DNA from: UBA7702 sp040776805
Lineage (GTDB): Bacteria; Bacillota; Dehalobacteriia; UBA7702
NCBI GenBank assembly: GCA_040776805.1
Contig: JAXGZS010000001.1
Location: 434,001-498,000 of the forward strand
DNA length: 64,000 nt
Reading direction: 5' to 3'
Part shown: one piece after another, positions 42,856 through 52,799 of the stretch
How the letters are laid out: each line of letters begins with the position of its first letter
Position numbering within the stretch: position 1 is the stretch's first letter
Position numbers and translations under genes: made by a program
The notes under the pieces: model-generated
Databases searched by the model: none
Told to the model about the DNA's origin: nothing
Seen by the model: the letters and a program-made list of their open reading frames with translations, nothing else

Positions 42856-43563
42856 TCAACTCTCCGGCGGCGTCAGCACGAAGGCTTCGTTGATGTCGTA
42901 AAAATGGATGAGGACCTCTAAGCGGTTTTGCGCATCGGTGCGGGAGGCGGCATAGATCACGGCTTCCTCGATCTGTCCCGTTCTGCCGTTGACGCCGACT
43001 TTGTAGGTAAAGTCGGTAAAATAGGCGTCGGCGACGTGAAAGCCCTCTTTGGGAACGACGGTATATTGAAAGAGCCGGTCGCCGCCGACGCTTTCCTTCC
43101 CCCGGTAAGTCACGGAAACGGTTTCCGTAAAGGCGAAGTTGAGGGCGGGTTTGATTTCCATCAGCAGCACGGCGTTGGTGGTTAAGGGGCTGTTTTCCAA
43201 TAAAACCCACTTTCTGGCGGCGGAATTGAAGCGGTAATGGGTTTCGCCGAATTGGTAGGCCTCCATTTCCGTATCCATGATTTCGCCGAACACATGGAGG
43301 TTACCCTCGGTATCGATTTCCCCGCTGACGACGGTTTCCGCTGTCTTATAATTATTCAGGAGCAGCCGGGCGTCGAGGGTGTAGCGGTAGGAATCCCATG
43401 CGTTGAGATCCGCCAAAGCATCGTAAAACAGGGTGTCCGTATCGACCTTGCTGTCTTCCCCAAGGGTGTAAAGGGCCCGGGCGCCAAAGGCGACGAGGAG
43501 ACATAGGCCGAAAAAAAGCAGGGTAGGCCATATTTTTTTATGGGTATGTTTTTGATTGGTCAA
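42856..43563 (-). CDS. Membrane-anchored protein of unknown function
   Basis: 235 residues from a TTG with GAGGTG 6 bases upstream. One N-terminal hydrophobic anchor (IWPTLLFFGLCLLVAFGARAL) and an outside domain of alternating beta-strands (YRYTLDARLLLNNYKTAETVVSGEI, split over two strands). The lipoprotein-carrier-like strand pattern is only suggestive. Divergent from thrS. Confidence 0.55.
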   Translation of the reverse strand: MTNQKHTHKKIWPTLLFFGLCLLVAFGARALYTLGEDSKVDTDTLFYDALADLNAWDSYRYTLDARLLLNNYKTAETVVSGEIDTEGNLHVFGEIMDTEMEAYQFGETHYRFNSAARKWVLLENSPLTTNAVLLMEIKPALNFAFTETVSVTYRGKESVGGDRLFQYTVVPKEGFHVADAYFTDFTYKVGVNGRTGQIEEAVIYAASRTDAQNRLEVLIHFYDINEAFVLTPPES

Positions 43564-43610
43564 GAGATTCACCTCAGTAAAATTTATGAAAAGAAGGTGA
43601 GGATATGCCA

Positions 43611-43639
43611 TTGACAAAAAATCTCCCGGCGATTATAAT
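43611..43639 (+). promoter_or_regulatory. Sigma-A promoter of thrS
   Basis: TTGACA, 17-base spacer, TATAAT: perfect consensus. Confidence 0.85.
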
Positions 43640-43647
43640 ATGTATAA

Positions 43648-43890
43648 TCGCATGATAAAGGTTATGAGGGAAAGAGTATCTTTTTTCGGCGCCGTCAGAG
43701 AAAATGTCCGTGGCTGGAAGGCATTGGTAAAGAGGAAAAAGAGAAAACCGTTCCGGAGCCGTTTCCCGGAAAACCAGTATGGGAAAACGCGTCGCTGGCG
43801 TTAAAGGCGTGAAGGGAAAGCAGTTTGCTTTAAACAGAGTGGAACCGCGGGTGATGACTCGTCTCTTTGGAGACGCGTCTTTTTTTATTG
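43648..43890 (+). ncRNA. T-box riboswitch upstream of thrS
   Basis: The leader carries the T-box sequence GTGGAACCGCGG (43839-43850), then a terminator hairpin GACTCGTCTC...GAGACGCGTC with seven T (43856-43888), and long 5' stems. Uncharged tRNA-Thr should prevent termination. I could not fix the specifier codon by eye. Confidence 0.85.
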
Positions 43891-43907
43891 TTTGGGAGGT
43901 TATTGAT

Positions 43908-45815
43908 ATGAGTATTAACATTACGTTTCCCGACGGCGGCAGCCGGGAATATGAAGAAAAGGTAACCATCGCCGAAGTGGCCAAAAGCATCAGCCATAAA
44001 TTGGCCAAAAACGCCCTCGGCGGTGAAGTCGACGGCCAAGTTAAGGATTTGAATACCGTTCTCGACCATGACGTTACTCTGAAGATTCTCACCTGGGATG
44101 ATGAAGCGGGGCAGCGGATCTTTCGCCACAGCAGTTCTCACTTGCTGGCCGAAGCGGTGCAGAATCTCTTCCCCGATACGAAATTCGGCATCGGCCCCGC
44201 CGTCAAAGACGGCTTCTATTACGATTTCGATTCGGCTCACGTTTTCAGTGAAGACGATTTCCCCGCCATCGAAAAAGAGATGGCCCGCATTGCCAAAGAA
44301 GGCAGGCCTTTTATAAAATCGGTGATTTCCAGAGCGGAAGCGCTGCAATATTTTGCTGATCGCGGTGAAACCTATAAGGTGGAACTCATCAACGATCTGC
44401 CTGCGGACGCTGAAATCAGCACCTATGAACAGGGCGGTTTCCTAGACCTCTGCGCCGGGCCGCATCTGCCCTCCACGGAGAAGATCAAAGCCTTTAAGCT
44501 GATGTCCATTGCCGGCGCCTATTGGCGCGGCGATGAAAAGAACAAGATGCTCCAGCGCGTTTACGCCACTTCCTTCCCGAAGCAGGCGCAGCTCGATGAA
44601 TACCTGGCGCTGCTGGAGGAAGCGAAAAAGCGGGATCACAGAAGGATCGGCCAGGAAATGGCCCTCTTTACCGTGATGGACGAAGGTCCCGGTTTTCCCT
44701 TTTTCCTGCCCAACGGCATGATCCTCAGAAACGAACTGGAACATTACTGGAGGGAGCTGCATCAGAAAGCCGGTTACGCTGAAATTCGCACGCCGATGAT
44801 TTTAAACCGCAGCTTATGGGAGCAATCCGGTCACTGGGATCATTATAAAGATAATATGTACTTTACCAAAATTGACGATGTGGATTTTGCCGTGAAACCG
44901 ATGAATTGCCCCGGCGCGATCCTCGTCTATAAAAACAGCCTGCACAGCTATAGGGAACTGCCCATCCGCATGGGTGAAATGGGCCTGGTTCACCGCCACG
45001 AGAAGAGCGGCGCTCTCCACGGCCTGATGCGAGTGCGTTGTTTTACCCAAGACGACGCCCACATCTTCATGCTGGAATCCCAAATCAAAGATGAGATCAA
45101 GGGTGTCATCAAGCTCATCGATGAGGTCTATCGCCTTTTTGGTTTCGAATACCATCTGGAACTTTCCACCAAGCCCGAAGACGCCATGGGCAGCAACGAA
45201 ATTTGGGAAGCCGCCACCGACGCTTTAAGGGACGCCATGGACGAAGAGGGTTTAAGCTATCAGGTCAATGAAGGCGACGGCGCTTTCTACGGCCCTAAAA
45301 TCGATTTTCATCTAAAAGACTGTCTCGGCAGAACGTGGCAGTGCGGCACGATTCAGCTGGACTTTCAGATGCCGGAAAAATTTGATATTACCTATATCGG
45401 TGAAGACGGCGAAAAACACCGCCCGGTGATGATCCATCGGGTGGCCTTTGGCAGCATTGAACGGTTCATCGGTATTTTGACGGAACACTTCGCCGGCGCT
45501 TTCCCCACCTGGCTCGCTCCGGTGCAGGTGCGGTTGATGTCCATCACCGACCATCAGCTACCTTATATCGAGAAAATCTGCGCCGCCATGAAAGCACAGG
45601 GCATCCGCGCCGAAGTGGACAGCCGCAACGAAAAAATCGGCTATAAGATCAGAGAAAGTCACGCTCTGCGCATTCCCTTTGCCTTGGTTGCCGGGGATAA
45701 AGAAATGGAAAACGGCACCATCTCCCTGCGCCGCCACGGCCAAGGGGATTTGGGCGTAAGAGACGTGGAAGAGCTGATCGCGGAAATCGTCGCGGAGATC
45801 AAGGAACGAAAGTAG
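43908..45815 (+). CDS. thrS: Threonine--tRNA ligase
   Basis: 635 residues from the ATG with GGGAGG upstream. Order: TGS domain (1-60), second additional/editing domain with HSSSHLLAEAV and CAGPH, class II core with motif 2 (VHRHEKSGALHGLMRVRCF) and zinc ligands (MNCPG cysteine, HRVAFG histidine), and anticodon-binding domain (about 540-635). Controlled by the T-box. Confidence 0.96.
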   Translation: MSINITFPDGGSREYEEKVTIAEVAKSISHKLAKNALGGEVDGQVKDLNTVLDHDVTLKILTWDDEAGQRIFRHSSSHLLAEAVQNLFPDTKFGIGPAVKDGFYYDFDSAHVFSEDDFPAIEKEMARIAKEGRPFIKSVISRAEALQYFADRGETYKVELINDLPADAEISTYEQGGFLDLCAGPHLPSTEKIKAFKLMSIAGAYWRGDEKNKMLQRVYATSFPKQAQLDEYLALLEEAKKRDHRRIGQEMALFTVMDEGPGFPFFLPNGMILRNELEHYWRELHQKAGYAEIRTPMILNRSLWEQSGHWDHYKDNMYFTKIDDVDFAVKPMNCPGAILVYKNSLHSYRELPIRMGEMGLVHRHEKSGALHGLMRVRCFTQDDAHIFMLESQIKDEIKGVIKLIDEVYRLFGFEYHLELSTKPEDAMGSNEIWEAATDALRDAMDEEGLSYQVNEGDGAFYGPKIDFHLKDCLGRTWQCGTIQLDFQMPEKFDITYIGEDGEKHRPVMIHRVAFGSIERFIGILTEHFAGAFPTWLAPVQVRLMSITDHQLPYIEKICAAMKAQGIRAEVDSRNEKIGYKIRESHALRIPFALVAGDKEMENGTISLRRHGQGDLGVRDVEELIAEIVAEIKERK

Positions 45816-45827
45816 CTTTTTGGCCAC

Positions 45828-45857
45828 TTGACAAAGGCAGTCAAAAACTCCTAAAAT
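45828..45857 (+). promoter_or_regulatory. Putative promoter of the dehydrogenase gene
   Basis: TTGACA, 18-base spacer, TAAAAT. Confidence 0.55.
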
Positions 45858-45906
45858 AAGATCATCGGAATAACGTGAGGGATATCCCAAAGGAGGTGAA
45901 GTGCAT

Positions 45907-46905
45907 ATGAAAAACGTCGACGTAATGCTTTTCGGCTACGGCAACACAGGCAAACAAATCGCCCGCTATATCACGGAACACGGCGGCCGCCTCTGCGCCG
46001 TTGTCGATGACGATCGCCGCTTAAACGGCGTAAAAGTCGCGGATACGGCAGTCACCCGGGACGCGGAAGCCGTTTTGGCAAAGGTCAAGGCGGATATCGC
46101 CGTCGTCAGCATTGGCGGCGGCCTTCAAGAGATCGCTCCTACCGTTGAAAAATGTTTGCGGCGGGGCATCAACGTAATCACCACTGCCGAAGAAGCGCTT
46201 TTTCCCTATGCCACTTCGCCGCAGCTCACCGCCTATCTCGATCAAATCGCCAAGGAACACGGCGTGACGCTGACCGCCTCCGGCTTTCAGGACTGCTTTT
46301 GGATTCACGCGGTAACGGCCTTTGCTTCCTCGGTCAGTCGCATTGACCGTATCCGCGGAACCCTCCGCTATAACATCGACGATTATGGGGCTGCCCTTGC
46401 CGCCGACCACGGCGTGGGGCTTTCGGTGAAAGAATTCAATGAGCGTTTTCAGAAGCGCTTTTCCCCGACCTATCTTTGGTATGCCAACGAACTCCTCGGA
46501 GCGAAGCTGGGCTGGGGCGTCCTGGAGCAAACCCAAAAATGCACGCCCTATGTCTATCACGATGATCTCTATTCCGCGGCCTATGGCGGCACCGTGGCAA
46601 AGGGCAAGTGTGTCGGCATGAGCGCTTTGGTGACCACGGTGACCCGGTTCGGCGGCATCATTGAGACGGAATGTATCGGCAAAATCTATACCCGCAGTGA
46701 TCGTGATTCCTGTGCCTGGTCTTTTACGGGGGAACCGAACCTCAGCTTTGCCGTGAATGCCCCCAAAACCCTGGAGCATACGGCGGCGTCTATCGTCAAC
46801 CGCATTCCTCAGGTGATCAATGCCGCTCCCGGTTACGTTACCATTGACCGGCTCGGTTACTGTGAATACCTCACTTTCCCAATGTTTTTATATACGGAAA
46901 AATAA
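45907..46905 (+). CDS. Dihydrodipicolinate reductase-like / diaminopentanoate dehydrogenase-like protein
   Basis: 332 residues from the ATG at 45907; the GTG at 45901 in frame is an alternative, since AGGAGG lies 4 or 10 bases upstream respectively. N-terminal Rossmann motif LFGYGNTGKQIARYI, and SIGGGLQEIAPTVEKCLRRG. The layout matches the DapB-like family that includes 2,4-diaminopentanoate dehydrogenase of ornithine fermentation. The other genes of that pathway are not here, so the substrate is open. Confidence 0.65.
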   Translation: MKNVDVMLFGYGNTGKQIARYITEHGGRLCAVVDDDRRLNGVKVADTAVTRDAEAVLAKVKADIAVVSIGGGLQEIAPTVEKCLRRGINVITTAEEALFPYATSPQLTAYLDQIAKEHGVTLTASGFQDCFWIHAVTAFASSVSRIDRIRGTLRYNIDDYGAALAADHGVGLSVKEFNERFQKRFSPTYLWYANELLGAKLGWGVLEQTQKCTPYVYHDDLYSAAYGGTVAKGKCVGMSALVTTVTRFGGIIETECIGKIYTRSDRDSCAWSFTGEPNLSFAVNAPKTLEHTAASIVNRIPQVINAAPGYVTIDRLGYCEYLTFPMFLYTEK

Positions 46906-46908
46906 TCA

Positions 46909-46937
46909 TTGACAAAAGGTCGTATCTTCGTTATACT
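46909..46937 (+). promoter_or_regulatory. Sigma-A promoter of infC-rpmI-rplT
   Basis: TTGACA, 17-base spacer, TATACT. Confidence 0.8.
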
Positions 46938-46944
46938 ATTAAGG

Positions 46945-47075
46945 CAAAAGAAAGTAGAAGTGTCCGCTTCTCACCTTACGCTTAACGGTGGTAAGGTTTA
47001 TATGAACCCCATTCATTAGATGGATTTTGGATTTGTATTTGCGGCGGATGTTTTCATCCGCTTTTTGTTTTGTAA
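46945..47075 (+). ncRNA. L20-type ribosomal-protein leader of infC-rpmI-rplT
   Basis: The leader contains GTCCGCTTCTCACCTTACGC and GGTGGTAAGGTTTATATGAA, as in Firmicutes L20 leaders. It closes with an attenuator hairpin GCGGATG-tttt-CATCCGC and a T-run (47044-47066). L20 is known to bind such leaders and reduce expression. Confidence 0.75.
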
Positions 47076-47100
47076 AATCAACCTTCGGAGGTGAATCGCC

Positions 47101-47616
47101 ATTTTTAAAGAACTGCGCATTAACGAACAAATTCGTGTCCCGCAGGTACGTCTGATCGACGTCGACGGTACCCAGCTTGATGTCACGCCCATTAAAGATG
47201 CTCAACGCCTTGCCAATGAACGTGGCCTTGATCTCGTGGAAATTGCCCCTCAGGGCAAACCGCCGGTCTGCAAAATCATGGACTACGGGAAGCATCGTTT
47301 TGAACAGGTCAAAAGGGAAAAGGAAACAAAGAAGAATCAAAAGGTGATTGCAATTAAGGAAGTGAAGCTTCGTCCCAACATCGAAGATCACGACTTTGAA
47401 ACAAAGGCCAAAAACGGCGAACGATTTTTAAAGGGCGGCGATAAAGTCAAGGTCACCATCATGTTTCGCGGCAGAGAAATTACCCATCCCGAACTCGGGC
47501 GGGAACTCTGCATTCGTATGGCGGAACGGTTGTCCGACTTCTCCGCCATCGAAAAACCGGCCAAAGTGGAAGGCCGCAATATGACCATGATTTTAGTGCC
47601 GAGAGTCGAGAAATAA
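47101..47616 (+). CDS. infC: Translation initiation factor IF-3, ATT start
   Basis: 171 residues. The frame runs upstream of the first ATG/GTG-type codon to an ATT at 47101, 9 bases after GGAGG (GGAGGTGA). The N-terminal sequence FKELRINEQIRVPQVRLID is typical IF-3, so the ATT is the start. The rare initiator lets IF-3 repress itself. The N-domain, linker and C-domain (VTIMFRGREITHPELGRE) are all present. Confidence 0.93.
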   Translation: MFKELRINEQIRVPQVRLIDVDGTQLDVTPIKDAQRLANERGLDLVEIAPQGKPPVCKIMDYGKHRFEQVKREKETKKNQKVIAIKEVKLRPNIEDHDFETKAKNGERFLKGGDKVKVTIMFRGREITHPELGRELCIRMAERLSDFSAIEKPAKVEGRNMTMILVPRVEK

Positions 47617-47630
47617 GGAGGAGCATAATC

Positions 47631-47825
47631 ATGCCTAAAATGAAAACCCATCGCGGTTTAGCGAAAAGAACGAAAGTGACCGGTACCGGTAAAGTCAAAA
47701 GAATGAAAGCCTTTAAAAGCCATATTTTAAACAAGAAAAGCCCCAAAAGAAAGAGAAACCTCAGAAAGAGCGGTCTCATTTCTGATGCCAATATGAAACA
47801 AGTCAAAAGAATGCTTGGTCTGTAA
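47631..47825 (+). CDS. rpmI: 50S ribosomal protein L35
   Basis: 64 residues, MPKMKTHRGLAKRTKVTGTG at the start, very basic. It lies 14 bases after infC in the standard order infC-rpmI-rplT. Confidence 0.97.
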   Translation: MPKMKTHRGLAKRTKVTGTGKVKRMKAFKSHILNKKSPKRKRNLRKSGLISDANMKQVKRMLGL

Positions 47826-47840
47826 GAGGAGGTAGTTATC

Positions 47841-48197
47841 ATGAGCAGAATTAAAAGAGGCGTGGCAAAACACGCGCGTCATAAAAAAGTTCTTAAATTA
47901 GCGAAAGGCTACAGGGCCTCGTATTCCAAGTTATACAGAGTCGCGAAACAGCAGTCCCTTCGTTCCGGCGCGTTCGCCTTTGCCCATCGCCGCAAAAAGA
48001 AAGGCGATTTCAGAAAATTGTGGATTACCCGCATCAACGCCGCCGCCCGCATGAACGATATTTCCTACAGCAGATTGATGAATGGTTTGCACAAAGGTAA
48101 CGTCAGTGTCAACCGTAAAATCTTGGCGGAACTGGCCGTTTCCGATCCCGTGGCTTTCACCGGCTACGTAGAAATCGCCAAAGCGAATCTAAAATAA
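47841..48197 (+). CDS. rplT: 50S ribosomal protein L20
   Basis: 118 residues, MSRIKRGVAKHARHKKVLK, then KGYRASYSKLYRVAKQQ. Assembly protein of the large subunit and probable autogenous repressor of the operon. Confidence 0.97.
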   Translation: MSRIKRGVAKHARHKKVLKLAKGYRASYSKLYRVAKQQSLRSGAFAFAHRRKKKGDFRKLWITRINAAARMNDISYSRLMNGLHKGNVSVNRKILAELAVSDPVAFTGYVEIAKANLK

Positions 48198-48212
48198 ATT
48201 CGAGCGTAAAGA

Positions 48213-48264
48213 AGAGGGTGTGTTCAAAGTTATTTTGTAACTTTGAACACACCCTCTTTTATAT
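48213..48264 (+). terminator. Terminator after rplT
   Basis: A long perfect stem (AGAGGGTGTGTTCAAAGTTA and complement) with TTTTAT. It also stands behind the convergent rqcH gene. Confidence 0.9.
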
Positions 48265-48267
48265 TGT

Positions 48268-50008
48268 CTACGATATTTCACCGCTTACCGGCATCATCGG
48301 TTCCGCCATGATGGTGGTTTGCTCAAAATAGATCACCATGCCGGGGCGGGCGCCGTTGGGTTTTTTCACTTGTTTTACCTCGGTGTAGTCCACCGGCACC
48401 TTTGGGGATTCCTTGGCTTTGCTGTGAAAGGCGGCGTATTGGGCGGCGCGTACGATGACTGATTCCGGGATCTCTTCGCCGTCCTTTTTGCGGATGATCA
48501 CGTGGCTGCCGGGAATGTTTTTGGTGTGCAGCCAAAGATCATCCTTTTGCGCCGTCTTCAGAGTGAGGCGGTCGTTTTGTTTGTTGTTTCTGCCAATGAG
48601 GATTGTATAGCCCATATATGTCGTTTCCATTGGGGGCAGGGGAGCATCGCGTTTCTCCCCTTTGGTTTGCTTCTTCCCTTTGAGATAACCGCTTTTCATC
48701 GCCTCGCTGCGGGTTTCCGCCAGATCATCGTCGTTTTGCGCGTTTTCGCACTGGTAGTACAGGCTTTCCAAATATGCCAACTCGTTTTCGTTTTCGGCAA
48801 GCTGCTCCCGAATGGCGTTTCTGGCGGTTTTCGCTTTATGATAGCGTTTGAAATAGCGGCTGGCATTGTCGGCGGCGCTGAGTTCTTTTAAGAGGGGTAT
48901 TTTGATGGCGCGGTTTCCGTTATAAAAATTCTCCAACGTCACTTCCTCAACGTAGCTTGCCATCTGATAAAGGTTGGCCGAAAGCAGTTCGCCGTAAAGG
49001 CGGTATTTTTCGCCGTCCACCGCGTGGCATAGTTCTTCCTTCTGCTTTTCCACCTTCGTTGCGGTCTTGGCCAGATGCTGGCCGATGATTTTTTTTAACG
49101 CTGCTTTTCTCGCCTGGAAATCGTTTTCCTTTTCTTTGGCGCCGAAATAATCGTCAAGGAGCACGCTTAAATCGGCGGTGTTTCGGGAAAGCCCTTGATA
49201 GTGCCGAAGGGGCAGATAGTAAAAGTCCAGGGTTTTTTCTTCATTATAAAGAATGGTTGGTACGGTCTTTGCGCGAAGCAGCTGCTGAATTTGTTCAAAA
49301 ACGCAGCGCAATTCGTAAGCTCCGGCTTGCTCCAAGGGAAAGGACGCCGGGAGATTGCCGGCGTAGACGAGCTCCGCCGCGGTTTGCGGTGAAACGCCCT
49401 CTACCGTCTGGAGAACAGCCTTGGTGAGGGGGAGATGAAGCTCTTTGGCGAGGAGCGCCGCTTCAAATTCCTCTTGTGTCATCAGAAAGGGATTGAGCTT
49501 ATGGGAGGGGGGCGGCAGGATATACGGTTCATGAGGGAGCACCTGGCGGTAACGGGAAACAGCGCTGCCGTACTGTTTGACGGCGGCTAAAATGACGCGG
49601 TTTTCATCGCAGAGGATGATGTTGCTGTGCTTGCCCATGATCTCGATGATCACGTGCTTTTCCTCGATATCCCCAATTTCATTGCGGGCTTCTATGGTGA
49701 GGTCCGCCACTCTGTCGAGGCCGATTTGGCTCACGTCAATGATGCGTCCGCCTTCGATGTGTTTTCGCAACACCATGGCGAAAAGCGGCGGCGTTTCGGA
49801 TTGTCGTAAGACGTTTCCGTAAAGTGTATTCTGGCATTCTGTAAGGGGTTGCGAGCAGCAGCACGCAGTTGCCCCGCCTATGGGATTTCTCAGCGCTGGC
49901 GGTGACTGTCGTATTTTCAGGCTGATGCACGCGGTTGATTTTCGCGTGTCGATGAGGTCGTAATGGATTTCCGTGCGCTCTGTTTAAAAACAATCCGTCC
50001 AGCGCCAT
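48268..50008 (-). pseudogene. rqcH: RqcH/NFACT-family protein gene with disrupted 5' end
   Basis: An intact 502-codon frame (48268-49776) contains the end of NFACT-N, the coiled-coil segment and the NFACT-R domain (DLWLHTKNIPGSHVIIRKKDG). RqcH adds Ala tails to stalled nascent chains on 50S subunits. The usual first about 80 residues are recognisable upstream but scattered over three frames: MALDGLFLN at 50008, then TERTEIHYDLIDTR, then KINRVHQPENTTVT, then ARIHFTETSYDNPK, then TPPLFAMVLRKHIEGG in the main frame. At least four small indels in about 230 bases are needed. It is a recent pseudogene or a cluster of sequencing errors. Confidence 0.65.
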
Positions 50009-50125
50009 GGTTTACTCCTTTTTTTTATTATATCATGAAATAAGGCGAATGTCACACTCTATTTCCCTGTCATGGGTCGGCTGAAACCGGCATAGAAATG
50101 AAAGGACAAGGAAGGAGGCAGGACT

Positions 50126-52720
50126 ATGTGGTATCAGAAAACGGTCGCTGAAACGGAGCAGCTCCTTGGGACCAGTCAGAGAGATGGTCTCAGCAAGAGG
50201 GAGCACGCTCGGCGGCTGGAAAGAAACGGCGGCAATGTTCTGAAAGAAGAAAAACGGGCTTCCGTGCCGATGATCTTTTTGCGCCAGTTCGGCGATTTTA
50301 TGGTTATGGTATTGATGGCGGCGGCGGCGGTTTCCGCGTTTTTAGGGGAAACCCTGGATGCCATTATGATTTTATTGATCATCGTAATCAACGGCATCTT
50401 AGGCTTCATTCAGGAATATAAGGCGGAACGATCCTTGGAAGCATTGAAAAAAATGACGGAGGACGAGGCCAGAATTGTTGTGGGTGGGGAGCTTTTCGTG
50501 ACGAAAGCGGAAAACCTCGTCGTCGGCGATGTGGTGATCCTTGATTCCGGCGCCAAAGTCCCGGCGGATCTGCGCATTACCGAATCTTTTCGCCTGAAAG
50601 TGGAGGAATCGGTGCTCACCGGCGAGGCGCAAGATGTTTCCAAGCACGCGGAGCCTCTCACCGAGGAAGTAACCCTCAATAAACGGAAAAATATGTGCTA
50701 CAGCGGTACTGTGGTGACCGGCGGCCGCGGCCGCGGCATCGTCGTCGCCACGGGCATGAACACCGAGATCGGCCATATCGCGGGTATGCTCCAGACCAGA
50801 AAGACAGAACCGACGCCCCTGCAAAGGCAGCTGAAGCATTTGGGTAAAATCCTCATCTGCTTCTGCGCCGTGGTCTGTGCCATGGTGGCAGTGGTCGGCT
50901 TTTTCCTGGGTGGGGATCTCTATACCATGATCCTTACCGGCATCAGTCTTGGCGTTGCTTCCATTCCTGAAGGTTTGCCCATTGTCGTGACGATTTGCCT
51001 GGCTTTGGGCGTCTGGCGGCTGGCCAACGTCAACGCCATTGTTCGGCGTCTCCCCGCGGTGGAGACTTTGGGTTGTACCACCTGTATCTGTACGGACAAA
51101 ACGGGTACGCTGACGAAAAACAGCATGGAAACGCAGTACCTGTACGGCGACGACAAGTGGCATGAAGTCGAAGCGTTTCGGCAGACGGGAAAAACAGTCT
51201 TTTACACCAATATGGTGATTGCCAACTGCAACAGTCTCTACCAAGAAGGCAATACCTTTTACGGTGATTTTACGGAGACGGCGCTGATGTTGGGGGCGCA
51301 GCGCACAGGTGCTCCCATGCCAAAGGTAAAAAAACTTGATGAAATCTCCTTTGACTCTTCCCGTAAAATGATGAGCGTTCTCGGGGAATATGAGGGCAAA
51401 ACTTACGCGCTGGTAAAGGGAGCACCTGATCGAATCAATGATCGTTGTCGTTATATGCTGCGCCAGGGAAGGGTCGTACCCTTCGGTTATGAAGAGAAGA
51501 ACGCGGTCAATCGCGCCGTTGCCGCCTACGGCGGCAACGGTTTCCGTATTTTGGCGATGGCCTTTCGTCCCGACGTTGGCAGTGCCGCTGAAATGGAAAA
51601 AGACCTGATCTTTCTTTCTTTGGCGGCGCTTAGCGATCCTCTGCGGGAGGACGCAAAACCCGCGTTATTCAACGCGAAAAAGGCGGGGATACGCAGTATC
51701 ATGGTGACGGGAGATCACTGCGGTACCGCCCTTGCCATCGGCAGAGAACTGGGTATCGCCGCTTCCGCCCAGGACGTTTTAACCGGGGAGCAGCTTCAAG
51801 CCATGGACGATAGGGAGCTGGGCAAACGTTTGCGGGATACTTCGGTCATCGCTTCGGTTTCTCCTGCCGATAAAATGCGTGTGGTGTCTGTCTTAAAACG
51901 GCAAAATGAAGTATGCGCCATGACCGGAGACGGTGTCAATGATGCTCCCGCCCTGAAAGAAGCCGATATTGGTATTGCCATGGGTTTAAAAGGCACCGAT
52001 GTGACCAAAGGCGTGGCGGATTTTATCCTTGCCGACGATAATTTTTCTTCCATTGTGGAAGCGGTCTATCAGGGCAGGGGGATCTATGATAACATCAGAA
52101 AATCCGTGCGTTATTTGCTCTCCTCTAATTTTGGGGAAATCCTGCTGATGGTCATCGCCGTTTGGCTGCAGTTTCCGCTGCCTCTGATCCCGCTGCAAAT
52201 CCTGTGGGTCAATCTGGTCACCGACGGTTTGCCTGCTTTGGCTTTGGCCATGGAACCGCCTTACACCGGTTTGATGCGGGAAAAGCCGAGAAAAAGACAG
52301 GCGGGGATTTTCAGCAACGGCCTCGGCGCCAAAATCGCTTTGCGCGGCCTTTTGATCGGCGCCATCTGTTTTACTCTCTTTCTTTACGGCATCTATGTTA
52401 CGGAAGATATCGCCACCGCCCGCACTATGGCCTTTAACGCCCTTGTTTTAAGCCAGCTCTTCTATGTTTTTGACTGCCGCAGCGAAAAAGGAGTGCTTTG
52501 GGGCAAAGCCTTCTTTGGCAATCCCTTCTTATTGCTAACCGTCGCGTTGTCTTTGCTGGTGCAATGGTTTGTTCTCTATCACGGGTTTTTTAACCGCTTA
52601 TTCGGTACGGTGCCGCTTTCCACCTCAAATCTCCTGTTCACAGTGGCTCTATCGGCCATGCCTTCCTTCTTTGTTTTGCTCAAAGGAATCTTAATGCGAA
52701 AAAGAAACGAAAAAAAATAA
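50126..52720 (+). CDS. P-type Ca2+-transporting ATPase (P2A/SERCA-like)
   Basis: 864 residues; GGAGG upstream of the ATG. N-terminal cation-ATPase domain, actuator with VEESVLTGEAQDV, membrane motif PEGLPIVVTICLALG (Ca site), phosphorylation site CTDKTGTLT, hinge MTGDGVNDAPALKEADIGIAMG, and about ten membrane segments. Exports Ca2+ (or Mn2+) from the cytosol. The C-terminal helices end VLLKGILMRKRNEKK. Not in an operon. Confidence 0.9.
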   Translation: MWYQKTVAETEQLLGTSQRDGLSKREHARRLERNGGNVLKEEKRASVPMIFLRQFGDFMVMVLMAAAAVSAFLGETLDAIMILLIIVINGILGFIQEYKAERSLEALKKMTEDEARIVVGGELFVTKAENLVVGDVVILDSGAKVPADLRITESFRLKVEESVLTGEAQDVSKHAEPLTEEVTLNKRKNMCYSGTVVTGGRGRGIVVATGMNTEIGHIAGMLQTRKTEPTPLQRQLKHLGKILICFCAVVCAMVAVVGFFLGGDLYTMILTGISLGVASIPEGLPIVVTICLALGVWRLANVNAIVRRLPAVETLGCTTCICTDKTGTLTKNSMETQYLYGDDKWHEVEAFRQTGKTVFYTNMVIANCNSLYQEGNTFYGDFTETALMLGAQRTGAPMPKVKKLDEISFDSSRKMMSVLGEYEGKTYALVKGAPDRINDRCRYMLRQGRVVPFGYEEKNAVNRAVAAYGGNGFRILAMAFRPDVGSAAEMEKDLIFLSLAALSDPLREDAKPALFNAKKAGIRSIMVTGDHCGTALAIGRELGIAASAQDVLTGEQLQAMDDRELGKRLRDTSVIASVSPADKMRVVSVLKRQNEVCAMTGDGVNDAPALKEADIGIAMGLKGTDVTKGVADFILADDNFSSIVEAVYQGRGIYDNIRKSVRYLLSSNFGEILLMVIAVWLQFPLPLIPLQILWVNLVTDGLPALALAMEPPYTGLMREKPRKRQAGIFSNGLGAKIALRGLLIGAICFTLFLYGIYVTEDIATARTMAFNALVLSQLFYVFDCRSEKGVLWGKAFFGNPFLLLTVALSLLVQWFVLYHGFFNRLFGTVPLSTSNLLFTVALSAMPSFFVLLKGILMRKRNEKK

Positions 52721-52739
52721 AAAAAAGAAGGAAATCCAG

Positions 52740-52768
52740 TTGTTATCTCGAATTAGTTATGGTATAAT
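52740..52768 (+). promoter_or_regulatory. Sigma-A promoter of the yicC-metK operon
   Basis: TTGTTA, 17-base spacer, TATAAT. Confidence 0.7.
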
Positions 52769-52799
52769 TTTCTCCGAGTTGAAGTGTGAGGTTTTTGTA

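Noticed and set aside
49736..50008. 90-codon frame beginning MALDGLFLN as a separate small gene
   Set aside because: It carries rqcH N-terminal peptides and then drifts out of frame; it is the damaged start of rqcH.
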